Part shown: piece by piece, positions 23,969-36,270 of the stretch
Position numbering within the stretch: position 1 is the stretch's first letter
How the letters are laid out: every line of letters starts with the position of its first letter
From: Lasioglossum baleicum
Taxonomy: Eukaryota; Arthropoda; Insecta; Hymenoptera; Halictidae
Assembly (NCBI RefSeq): GCF_051020765.1
Contig: NW_027469243.1
Coordinates: 1 to 64,000, forward strand
Length of the DNA: 64,000 nt
Direction of reading: 5' to 3'
The notes under the pieces: model-generated
Database searches by the model: none
What the model was told of the DNA's origin: nothing
The model's input: the letters and a program-made list of their open reading frames with translations, nothing else
Position numbers and translations under genes: made by a program

Positions 23969-26083
23969 AATATCCTGCGATTTCAAGAGTGAAACCAGGT
24001 ATTCAGGGAGTAAATCCGCTTTATAGCATTGGCAATAGGCACCTTAATTCACGGAATGGAACTTAATGTGGAGCGCCAAAACGTTTGAGAATGCTACCTT
24101 CTGTTATAGAGTCAAACTTTCTACAGACGGTCTTACCTTCCGAGAATCTAACCCGCTCTATGGAGAGTGTATCTTCCTGTCCAACGAAGAAAGTGAGTAT
24201 ACATTTTATTGTAGGGCACCTTAATTTCATATATGAATTACAAAATGCATGGCTAAGCTGTTCGAGAACGTCTTCACCTTCCACGATAGTCGAACGGCTA
24301 TGTCAATAAAACCACCTATCGTGTGATCTGGAGAGACAAACCAAGTACTCCGGCAGAAATTCCGTTGTGCAGTGCTGGTAATAGACACATTAATGCACGA
24401 CATTTGTATTAAAGTATGGGTTCAATCCGCCGGAGAACATAACCAATTAGTATAAAGTCATTCCTTTTACCGAATACCTTACCTTCCGAAAACCAAACCC
24501 GTTGTAGCGACTGTCCTGAAAATGTTCGCGGAAACAAATTAGAACACATTTTGGCGAACGGACACGACATATTTGTGTATAAATATCAGCATCGAGAGTC
24601 AAAGCGTCCGAGAACGTTACCACCTTCCTTAAGATTCGTACGACAAAGTCAATATACTTACATATCCTGTGATTCGGTGGGTCAAGCCAGGTATTCGGGG
24701 AGTAAATCCGCTAAACCGTAAGGCAGTAGACACCTTATTTCACGATTTGAATATTAAAGTAGACTGTCAAACCGCTTGAGAGCGTTCCCACCTTCTGTGA
24801 GATATGAACGGCTAAGTCAATAGCTTCACCTCTCCTGTGATTCGGAGAGTCAACACGGGAAAACCGAGAGTAAGTCCGCTGAAGACTATTGGCAATTGAC
24901 GCCTTAATTCACGGTTTGTATATTAACATTGTGAGTAAAAGCGTTTTAGAGCGTTGCCGATTGGTACAAAGTCAAACACTTTACCGGTGGCCTTACCCTC
25001 GGAGGAGCTAACCCACAGTTTTGAGAGTATATCTTCGTGTTCAGAGGTACGAAATGGTATACATTCGTGTGATGGGAACCTTAAATTCATGTATGAATAA
25101 GAATATCGAGTATCAAACGGGTGGAGTACGTTACCGCCTTCTGTGAGGGACGAACGTCTAAGTCCATAGCTTCACCTATCCTGTGAATCCGAGAGTCAAA
25201 CCAGTCATTACGGTAGTATGTCCGCTCAATTATATGGTCAATTGACACCATAATCCACGGTATGAGCATTTAAGTAGAAAGTCAAATTGTCTGAAATCTG
25301 AACCCATCGGTATAGAGTTACTCTTCTTACCGAAGGCCATACCCTCTGAAATCAAAACCTACTGTATTGCGGATATAGGTTTCTGTTCAGAGATGCAAAT
25401 GAGTATACATTATAGCAGACAAACTACTTATTTTCGTGTATGAATAGAATGATCGGTTGTCAAACATTTCTCGAACGATCCCACATTCTTTGAGAGACGA
25501 ACGGCCTTTTCAATAGCTTCACCTCTCCTGTTATTCCGATAGTCAAACCAGGTATTCCGCCGGAAAATCTGTCCCTCAGTCTGGGCACTAGGCATCCCAT
25601 TTCACGGCAGAAATATTAAAGTACACATTCAAGCCGTTGTAGCAGTTTACCAATTGGTGTGGTATCAAACCTATAAACGAAGGCCTTACCTTCCGAGAAC
25701 CTAACTCGCTCCTTTTCAGTGCCGGGCACATTAACATCGTGTAGGAATACGAAGATCCACTGTCTACCTGTTCGAGATCGATACCACCTTCTTTGAAAGT
25801 CGAACGCTGTGTCAACAGTTTCACATATTTCTGTGATTCCGAGAGTCAAACCGTGTATTCCAGGATTAAATCAGCTGATCGGTATTATCAATAGACACCT
25901 GAATTCACGGGATGATTATCAAATTCGATCGTAAAACCGTTTGAGAACGTTACCAATTGGCATAAGGACATTCTATTTACCTGATACCTTACCTTCAGAG
26001 AACATAATCCGCTGTATCGAGGTTATCAGTTCGTGTTCAGCGATACAAATTAGTAGACGTTCTAGTGACGGGCTCCTTATCAT
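23969..26083 (-). repeat. Family A satellite array, minus orientation (array 6)
   Basis: About 6 minus-orientation units, starting within 'atatcctgcgatttcaagag' just right of the spacer. The unit near 25712 lacks roughly 45-50 bp: 'cctaactcgct' is followed at once by 'ccttttcagtgccgggcac', so the segment containing 'gagtataacttcgtgttcag' is gone. The 24480-24570 unit is of the A2 subtype. The array ends at the A-/A+ junction near 26083. Confidence 0.91.
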
Positions 26084-29000
26084 TTCGCGATAAAGTTTGA
26101 CTCTATAGCATTAGGTAACGTTCTACAACGGTATCACGGTCTGCTTCATTACACATAGCGTGAATTAAGATGTCTATTGCCGAAACTGTTTGGCGTATGT
26201 ACTCCCGAAATACCTGCTTTGATTCTCGGAATCGCAGGATATGTGAAACTATTGACATAGCCGCTCGTTTCTCACAGAAGGTGGAAACGATCTCACGTCG
26301 TTTGACACTCGCTCTTCTAATTCATGCATGATATTATGGTGCTCGTCAGTAAATGTTCACTTGTCCGTACCTCTGAACGCGGTGTTATGCTCCCGATACA
26401 GAGAGCTTAGTTTCCCGGATGGTAAGGCATGCAGGCAGAAGTTTGACCCTACACCTTTAGGTAATGTTCGACAATTGCTTGGCGGCCTGCTTCAATATTC
26501 AGACCGTGAATTCAGGTGCCTACTGCCAATGCTGTTGAGCGAGCTTACCCTCGGTTTTCCCGGGCTGACGCTACGAACAATAGGAGAGATGAAGCTATTG
26601 ACTTAGCCGTTCGTCTCCTTCAGAAGGTGGAAATTTTCCGAACGATTTGACTCTCGATCTCCTTATTCATATTGAAATTAAGGCGCCTGTCACTAAAATG
26701 TATACTAAAGTGGAGCCATACACACGTAGTTATACCCTCGATACGGCGGGTCAGCTTCTCGGAATGTAATGCCTTTGGTAGAATGTTTGACTCTATAGCA
26801 TTAGGGAACGTTGCACAAGTGTGTGACCCTGTACTTTAATATTTATACCGTGAAGTTGGGTTTTCATTGCCGATACAGTACAGCGCATTTACTCCAGGAA
26901 TACCTGGCTTAGTTCCGACAATCACAGCGTGGGTGGAGCTATTGACTTCGCCGTTCCATTCTCAATGAAGGTGGTAGCGCTCCCGGATGGTTTGACTGCC
27001 GATTTTTCTATTCATACACGAAAATTGGGATTCCGTTTGCTAAAATGTCTACTAATTTGTATCCGTGAACACTAAGCAACGTACTCGGTGCAGCGGGACA
27101 GGGTCTCGGTAGGTAAGGTAAGTGGTAAAATGGCTGACATTATACCAATTGCTAATGTTCCCCAACGGTTAAGTTCTGTACATTAACTTTCCTACTGTGA
27201 GATAAGGTGTCTATTTCCAATACTGTTGCATCGGCTAAACTTCCGAAATACATGGTTTGACTATCGAAATAACAGGGTAGGTGCAGCAATTGGCTTAGCC
27301 ATTCGTTCCGTAAAGAAGGTGGGATCGTTCCAGCAAGGTTTGACTCTCGATTATTTTATTCATACATAAAAATAAGGTTTCATCTGCTAAAATACCTACT
27401 AATTTGTATCTGTGAACACTAAGCAAGATACTACCTACGACGGAATAGGTCCTCGGAGGGAAAGGTATCCGGAAAATAGTTTAACTGCATACTACTAGGA
27501 AACATTCTACAGCGATAGGTGTAGATATTGACTGGGAAGTGCAACTCTCAATGAAGGTGGTACGGTTCTCGCACGGCTTGACCTTCGATATTCTAATTAA
27601 TACCCGAAGATAAGGTGGCCACCACTGAAATGAATGCTAATTACATTTTCCGACAACGAAGTTGTACTCTCCATACAGCGCAATTGGCTTTCGGCGTGTT
27701 TGGTCGCAACAAAATCATTAGGCTTCATACCAATTAGTAACGTACTCAAACAGCTTGATGCTCCATTTTATTATTCATACAGTGAATTACGGTGTCTATT
27801 GCCAATGCGGCACAGCTCATTTACTCACGGAATACCTGATTTGACTATCGGAATAATGGGATCGGTGAAGATACTGACTTAGCTGTGCGACATAAGAAGG
27901 TGATATCATTCTCGAATGGATTGACTGGCGATCTCCTTATTCAGCCACGAGATTAAGGCATCCGTCGCTAAAATGAATACAAATTTTCTTCTATAAGCAC
28001 ATAGTTATACCCTCGATACACCGGGTTTCAATCGGTAAAAGTAAGGTGTCCGGGAAGTTGATTGTCGTCATACTAATTGGTAATGATCTCCTACCGTTTG
28101 CCGCTCTACTATCATATTCGTACTGCGAAGTGAGGTTGTCTATTGCCAATACTGTCCATCAGGTATTCTCCCGGAATATACGGTCTGACACTGGAAATCG
28201 CAGGAGAGGTGAAGCTATAGGCCTAGCCGTTCGACACTCAAGGAGGGTGGTAACGTTCTCGGTCGGTTTGACCATCGATATTCTAATCCATGCATGGAAT
28301 TAGTTTGCCCGCTGCTAAAATGTAAAGCAATGTGTTTCTTTGGGCACAAAGTTATACTCTCGATACAGCGGGTTTGGTTCACGATAGGTAAGGCTTTTTG
28401 TAAAAAGTTTGACATTACATTAATAGGTAAAGTTCTACAATGGTTTGGCGTTCTATCTTAATATTCGTACCGTGAATTAAGGTGTCCGTTGCCAGTGGAG
28501 TAAAGCTTATTGACCCCAGAAATTACGTAATTTACTCTCGTATTCAGAGGGTAGGTTAAGCTATTGCCTTAGCTTTGCGACTCTCCATGAAGGAGGTAAC
28601 GATGTCAAACGGTATAACTTTTCGATCTTCATATTCATACATGAAGTTAAGGTGCTGCAGCTAAATTGAGTACTAATGTGTGTCTCTAAACACTGCGTTC
28701 TGCGCTCCATACGGCGGGTTATCTTCTCGGCCTACAAGTCATTCGGAAATAACGTTTGACGTTATATCAGTTGGTAACGTTCTCACATGGTTTGGCACTC
28801 TATTTTAATATCCAATCCGCGAATTAAGGTATAGATTGCCAATACTCATCGGCGGATTTTCTCTCGGAATACCTAGTTTGACACTCGGAATCACAGGACA
28901 TGTGGAGCTATTTATTTAGCCTTTCGTCTCCCACAGTAGGTGGCAACGTTCTCGAACGGTTTGACCTTCGATCCTCCAATTCATACATGAAGCTATGGAG

Positions 29001-29310
29001 GCCGTCACTGAAATGAATACTAACTTCATTCTCTCAACACGAACTTATTCACTCGATAAAGGCCCTAAGGTTCGCGGAAGGTAAGGCCTTCGGTAAAACG
29101 TTTCACTTAACACGAATTAGTAACGTTCCCAAACGGTTGAAGCTCTTCTGTAATATTCAAGCCGTAAATAAAGCTGTCTATTGCCAGGTGTCTATTGCCA
29201 ATACTGTTCTGCAGATTTACTCCTGGAATACCAGGATGGACTACCGGAATCACAAGTGTAGGTGAAGCTATTGACTCAGCCGTTCGACTCTCAAAGAAGG
29301 TGGTAGCTTT
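26084..29310 (+). repeat. Family A satellite array, plus orientation (array 7)
   Basis: About 9.3 plus-orientation units, with two consecutive A2-subtype copies at about 27060 and 27415. Near 27511 a unit is truncated: 'cattctacagcg' jumps to 'ataggtgtagatattgac', losing about 100 bp. At 29174-29200 the 13-mer 'gtgtctattgcca' occurs twice, 14 bp apart, once as 'ctgtctattgcca'. The array ends at an A+/A- turn near 29310. Confidence 0.91.
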
Positions 29311-29330
29311 CTATTGCCAATAGACACCAT
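29300..29330. other. A+/A- junction at a short dyad
   Basis: The plus-strand phase 'gaaggtggtagcttt' meets the minus-strand phase through 'ctattgccaatag', whose arms CTATTG and CAATAG are perfect reverse complements around one central base. Every normal A unit carries the inner 11 bp, TATTGCCAATA, so each unit holds a possible inversion or template-switch point. Confidence 0.75.
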
Positions 29331-31441
29331 AACTCACGGTTTGAATAGTAAATTGGAACATCAAACCGTTTGTGAACGTACCTATTGCCATAAGGACAAA
29401 CTTTTTACCGGAGACCTTACTCTTCGAAATACTAACCAGCTTTGTCGAGAGTATAACTTCGTGTTCAGGGAAAGAAATTAGTATTTATTTCAGTGTCCGG
29501 AACCGTAACTTCGGATTTGAAGTAGAAGATCGATGGTCGAACCGTTCGAGAACGTTACCACTGTCATTGATTGTCCAACGGAGAAGTCAATACCTTCATC
29601 TATCCTTTGAATCCTATAGTCAAACCAGGTAAATCGCGAGTAAATCAGCTGAACATTATTGGAAACGACACCGTACCCCACTGGTTGAATAAAAGGATAG
29701 AGCCTCACCCCGTTTGAGAACGATTCCAGTCGCTATAATGTCAAACGTTTCGCCGAAGGTCTTACCGTCCGTGAAACTAGCCCTCCGTATCGAGAATACC
29801 AACGTGCTTGAAGAAACCCATTGGTATAAAATTTAGTGACGGTACCTTCAATTAATGTATGAATTAGAATAAGGAGGATCAAACTGTATGAGAACGTTAC
29901 CTACTACTTCTAGTGTCGTATTACCATGTAAATAGCTTCACCTACCCTATGATTCCGAGAATCAAACCAGGTATTCCGGGAGTAAAGACCCTGGACAGTA
30001 TTAGCAATCGACACCCAAATTCTCGGCATGAGCATTACAGTAGGGAGTCAAATCGTCGGAGAACATTACCAATTGTTATAAAGTCATACTTTTTACATAA
30101 TACGTTACCTTCCGAGAGCGTTTCCCTTTGTATCGAGAGTAAAGCTTCGTAACCTGCTAAGCGAATTAGTATACATTATAGTGAAGGGTACATAAATTTG
30201 ATGTATGAATTAGAAGATCTATGGTCAAACCGTTCGAGATCTTGACCGCCCTATCTGACAGTCTAAAGGCTAATTCGATAGCTTCCCCTATCCTTTGATT
30301 CCGAGAGTCAAGCCTGGCATACCGGGAGAAAATCCACTGAACAGTAGTGGCAATAGACACATTAATTTGCGGTATCAATGTTAAAGGAGATCGTCTAATC
30401 GTTGAAAAACGTTACCGATTTGTATAATGTCAAACGTCTTACCGAAGGCCTTACCTTCCGAGGGCCTGACCCGCTGCTTCGAGAGTATAAATGCGTTTCC
30501 AGAGATAGAAATTATTATTCATTTCAGTGACGGGCACCTTTAACTTCGTGTATGGATTAGATTATCGAGGGTCATATTGTTACAGAACGACAACACCTCC
30601 TTAGAGAGTTGAGCGGCTAACACCATAGCTTCGCCAATCCTGTGATACGGAGATGCAAGCGGTGTTCCGAAAGTAAATCCGCTCAACAGTACCGGCAATA
30701 GACACCATAATTCGCGGTTTGAATATTAAAGCAGGGCGACAAGCCGTTGTAGAGAAACACATGTGGGTGTAGGGTCAAACTTGACACACAATGCCTTTCC
30801 CTCCGGGAACTATCTCACTGTATCGGGAGAGTAGAACCGTATTCACAGGTACGAAATAGTATACATTTTATTCACGAGACCCTTCATTTCAGGCACGAAT
30901 TATAGGATCGAGGTTCAAACCCTTCGAGAACGGTGCACCATTCCCTGAGACTCGAACGCCTAATTTAATAGCTACACCTATTCTGTGATTCCGAAAGTCA
31001 AGCTAGGTATTCCGGAAGAAAATCCCTTGAAGCGAAATGGCAGTAGACACCTTAATTCACGATATGAATACTAAAGTAGAGAGTTAAACCGTCGGCGAAC
31101 ATTACCAATTCGTAATAAGTCATTATTTCTACCGAATACCTTACCTTCCGTGAACCGAACCCGCTGTGCCGTGGGCCTTGATTATTATTCACGGAATCAA
31201 ATTATTCGACATACCGGTAGACAGACTCCACATTCTTATGAATAAATATCAAGATCAAGAGACAATCTGCTTGAGAACGTTACCACCTTCGTTGAGAGCC
31301 GAACGGCTAAATCAATAGATTCACACGTACAGCGATTCATAGATTCAAACTAGGTATTCCGGACGCAGATGCGCTGAAGAGTAATGGCAACAGACACCTT
31401 AATGCACGGTACGAATATGAAAGCAGACCGTCATCCCGTTG

Positions 31442-31601
31442 TAGACCGTTACCTATTGGTGAAGAGTCAATCGCTTTACCGATAGACACCTCGGAGGAGC
31501 TAACCTGCCGCTTGGACAATATATCGTCGCGTTCAGAGAACGAAATTAGAATTCATTTCAGCGGTGGGCACCTTATATTCATTTATGAATTAGAAGATCG
31601 A
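31442..31601. repeat. Identical 160-bp tract, copy 1
   Basis: Starts 'tagaccgttacctattgg', contains 'gatagacacctcggaggagc' and ends 'atgaattagaagatcga'. Read base by base it is identical to 35242-35401; similarity drops to the usual family level on both sides. It covers just under half of an A unit. Confidence 0.95.
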
Positions 31602-34600
31602 GGGTCAAACAGTTCGAGAAAGTCACCACCTTCTCTGAGATTCGGATGCCTATGTCATAAGCTTGACTAATCCTGTGATTCGTAGAGTCAAACCATGTAT
31701 TTCAGGAGTAAGTGCGGTGAAGGGTATTGAAAATAGACACCGTAATTAGTGGTTTTAATATTAAAGATGGCCGTTAAGCCGTTGTAGATCATTCCATATT
31801 CGTGTAAAGTTACATTTCTTACAGAACGCCTTACCCCTCAAAAACTGACCTCCTGTATCGTGAGTAGAACACCATGTTCATAGGTACGAACTAGTATACA
31901 TTTTAGTGACGGGCACCTTAGCTTCATGTACGAAATAGAACATCGAGTATCAAACCGATCGGGAACGTTGTGACCTTGTGTGAGAGACGAACGTCTAAGC
32001 CAATAGTATCACATATCCTGCGATGTCAAGTGTCAAACCTCGTATTCCCGGTGGAAATCAGCTGAAAAGTATTGGCAATAAACACCTGTATTCACGATTT
32101 GAATATTGAAGCAGGACATCAATTCGATGTAAGACGTTAACAATTCGTGCTGGGTTAAATGCCTTACAGAAAGCCTTACACTCCGAAAAACTGACCCGCT
32201 GTATAGGGTGTATACCATCGCGCTCATAGGTAAGAACTAGTATACAATTCAGTGACGAGTTGCTTAACATCATGTATCAATTAAAAGGACGGAGGTCAAA
32301 CGGTTCGTGAACGTTACCACCTTCCCTGCTAGTCGAACGTCTACGTCAATAGCTTAACCTATCCTGTGAATCAGAAAGTCAAAGCAAGAATTCCGGGAGT
32401 ATGTCCGTTGTGCAGTATTGGCATCGTACACCCTATTTCGTGGTATAAATATTAATGTCCTAAGGCAATCTTTTGAAGGACGTTACGTATTGATATAGAG
32501 TCAAACTTTATAGCGAAGACCTTACCATCGGTGCAGCTAACACGCGATATCGAGAGTATAACTTCGCGCTCAGGGAAGCCAATTCTTATACTCATAAGCG
32601 ACGGGCACCTTCATTTCATGTACGATCTAGTAGATCAAGGGTCAAACCCCTCGAGAACGTTGCCACCTTCAGTGGGAGACGACGTCTAAGCCAATAGCTT
32701 AGATGCCGATAGCATCTTGCGATTCTGAGAGTCAAACCAGGTATTCCTGGTGTAAATACGCAGAATAGTCTTGACAATAGATGTCTCAATTCACGGCTCG
32801 AGTACAATAGAGGTCCGTCGAACCGTTGTAGAACGTTACCAATTGATATGGAGTCAAATTATTTACCGAAGGCCTTATCTTCCGAGAACCTATCCCGCTG
32901 GATCGAGCGTATAACTTCGTATCCAGAGAAACAAACTAGTATATATTTCAGGGACGTCCACCTGAATTTCAGGTATGAATTCGAACACCAAACGTCAAAC
33001 CGTTCGAGATCGTTACTACCTTCCTCCAAGTCGATCAGCTAAGTCAATAGCATCACCTATACTGTTATTCCGACAGTCATATCAGGTATTCCTGGAATCA
33101 ATCCGCTGTACACTATTGGCAACGGATATCCCAATTCTCGGTATGATTATTACAGTGGAGATTCACGCTGTCTGAGAGCGTTACCCATTTGTATAAAGTC
33201 AAACGTTTTACTCAAGACCGTACCTTCCGCGAACCTCACGCACTTCATCGAGAACATAACTCCGTGTTCAGAAATAGAAATTAGTATTCATTTCAGAGAC
33301 GGGCACCATATACTCGTGTATGAATTAGAAGATCGAGTGTCAAACCGCATGAGATAGTTGCCGCCTTCTGTGCGAGGCGAGGCTATGTCAGGAGCATCAT
33401 CTATTCTGTGACTCCAAGAGTGAAAAAAGGTATTCCAGGATTAACTACACTGACTAGTATTAGCAAGAAACACCTTACATCATGGAATGAATATTAATGT
33501 AGGGAGTCCAACTGTCGGAGAACATTATGAATTAAAATAAGGTAATTCATTTTACCCAATACCATACCTTCCGAGAACCTGTCCCGCTGTAGCGAGTGTC
33601 TAGCTGAATGTTCACCGAAACAAATGAGTAGACGTTTCAGCAGACTGACAACATAGTATCACGTATGGATAGCAAAATCGACAGTCAAACTGTTCGAGAA
33701 CGTTAGCATTTTTTTGAGAATCGTACTGCTAAGTGAATAACTTCATCTATCCTTTTATTCCGAGAGACAGACCAGGAATTCCGAGCGTCTATCCACTGTA
33801 TAGTATTGGCAACGGACACGTTAATTCACAGTACAAATAGTAAAGTACAGAGTCGTACCATTGTAGAACGTTACCTATTGGTATAGAATTAAAATCTTTC
33901 CAGATAGCCTTATCTTCGGAGAAGCTAAGCTGCCGCGTCCAAAGTATATCTTCGTGTGCAGAGAAGAAACTAGAAAACAACTTAGTGACGCCGACCTTAA
34001 TTTCATAATGAATAAGATAATCCTGGTTCAAACCGCTCGCGAAATTTGCCATCTTGTTTGAGATTCGAAAAGGTAAGACAATAGCTCCACCTATCCTGTG
34101 GATCCCTGAGTCATATCTGGTACCCGACAGTAAATCTGCTGAAGCGTATTCGCAACAGACACCTTAGTTCACGGTATGAATACTAACGCAGGCCGTCAAC
34201 CTGTCGTAGAAATGTACCCACTTCTATAGATGCAAACATTTTACCGAAATCGATACCATCCGAGTAGCTAACCCTCCGTATCGAGAGTATAAGTTCGTGT
34301 TCAGAGAAAGAAGTTTGTCATCATATCAGTGACTGGCACCTAAACTTCATGCATGCATTAAGAGATCGAGTGTCAAACAGTTCAAGATCGCTACCACCTT
34401 CAGTGAGATACGAGCGGCCAAGTGAATAGCTTCATCTATGCTGGGAATCCCAGGGTCAAACCAGGTATTCCGGGAGTAAATCCGCTGATCAGTATTGGAA
34501 ACAGGCACCTTACTTCATGTCTTGCATCTCAAAATAAAGCGTCACTCCGTTTTAGATATTTACCAGTTTCTACAAAGTCAAGCGTTTTAACGAGAGCCTT

Positions 34601-35241
34601 ATCGTACGTGTAGCTAACCCGCCGTATCGAAAGTATAACTTCGTGGATAAAGAATCACGTTAGTATACATTACCGTTATGGCATCTTAATTTTGTGTAGG
34701 AATTATAAAACTGAGGGTCAGACCGATCAAGACCATTTCCAATTTCTATGATATTCGAACACCTATGTCAATAGCTTCACGTATCCAGCGATTCCGAGAA
34801 TCAAGGCAGGTATTCCGGGAGTAAATCCGCTGAACGGTATTTGCAATAAACACCTTAATTCGCGGATTGAATACTAAAACTGAGCGTCATACCGTTTCAG
34901 AAGGTTACCAAATGATATATAGTCAAACGTTTTACCGAAGACCTTACCTTCCGATAAATTAACCCGCTGTACCGAGAGTGTAACATCGTGTTCAGTGGGA
35001 CGAATTAGTATACGTTTTAGCGACAAGACCATTTATTTCAAGTACGAATTAGAAGATCGAGGGTTAAACTGTACGATACCGTTACTACCATCTATGACAA
35101 TCGATCGGCTAAGTCAATAGCGTCAGACACCCTGTCCCCGAGAGTCATACCTGGTATTCCTGGAGTAAATCCGCTGATCATTATCAGCAATAGCCACCTC
35201 AATTCACGGTTTGAATATAAACGCAGACCGTCATGCATTTC

Positions 35242-35401
35242 TAGACCGTTACCTATTGGTGAAGAGTCAATCGCTTTACCGATAGACACCTCGGAGGAGC
35301 TAACCTGCCGCTTGGACAATATATCGTCGCGTTCAGAGAACGAAATTAGAATTCATTTCAGCGGTGGGCACCTTATATTCATTTATGAATTAGAAGATCG
35401 A
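35242..35401. repeat. Identical 160-bp tract, copy 2
   Basis: Exact copy of 31442-31601 at a distance of 3,800 bp, same orientation and same unit phase (3,800 bp is almost exactly 11 units). The upstream words differ ('tcatcccgttg' versus 'tcatgcatttc'), as do the downstream words ('agggtcaaac' versus 'atgattcaaa'). Confidence 0.95.
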
Positions 35402-36270
35402 TGATTCAAACCGCTCGAGAACGTTACCACCATCTTTGACAGGCGAACGGCTATGCCGACAGCTTCACCTATTCCAGGATTCCACGAGTCAATCGAGGTA
35501 TTTCGGGAGTAAATCCGGTGAACAGTTTTGCAATAGACGCCTTATATCGCGGTATGAATATTACGGTAAAGACTTAAATCGTCGGAGAAAATTACCTATT
35601 CGTATATCGTCACTCACCTTACTGAATACCTTACCTTAAGTGAACCGAACCGGCTGTAGCCTGTGTCATAATTACTGTTCACGGCTGCAAATTAGTAGAC
35701 ACTTTAGCCGAGGGGCACCTTATTTAAATGTGTGAATAGAAAAATCGAGTGTCAAAGATTACGAGAACAATTCCACCTCCTTTGAGGGTCGAGCGTTAAG
35801 ACGTTAATCTGTGGGAGACGAACGTCTAAGTCAATAGCATCACCTATCCTGCGACCCCGAAAGTCAAATCAGATATTCCTGGAGTAAATGCGTTTTGCAG
35901 TACTGGCACTAGACACCTTAAGTCACGACATGAATATTGAGGTTGAGAGTTCAACCGTCGGAGAACAATACCAATATGCATAAAGCCAATCTTTTTACCC
36001 AATACCTTACCTTCTGAGAACCCAACCCGATGCAGCGTCTGTGTTCGTTATCATTGACGTTTTCAAATTAGTAGACATTATACTAGACGGACACCTCATA
36101 TTCATGTATGAATCGAGTGTCTCACCGTTCGAGAACGGTACCACCCTCGATGCTAGTCGCACAGCCTTGCCAATAACATGACTCACCCTGTGACTCCGAT
36201 ATTTAAACCAGGTATCCCTGTGGTAAATGTGCTGATCAATATCGGCAAAAGACAGCTTAATTCGTTCGCT

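Larger units (their letters stand above)
29311..36263 (-). repeat. Family A satellite array, minus orientation (array 8)
   Basis: About 20 minus-orientation units, one of the two longest uninterrupted A arrays here. Landmarks such as 'ctattggcaatagacacc', 'attccgagagtcaaacc' and 'gaacgttaccaccttc' recur every 340-350 bp. It contains the two members of a 160-bp identical tract (31442-31601 and 35242-35401) although neighbouring copies differ by 20 % or more. A2-subtype units lie near 31160, 33600, 35650 and 36020. Near 35795 a short insertion ('gagcgttaagacgttaatc') interrupts a unit. Confidence 0.92.

Noticed and set aside
31337..35319. Two open frames starting with an identical peptide, suggesting a gene family
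   Set aside because: The identity comes from the 160-bp identical tract; the frames diverge where the tract ends and both are repeat translation.
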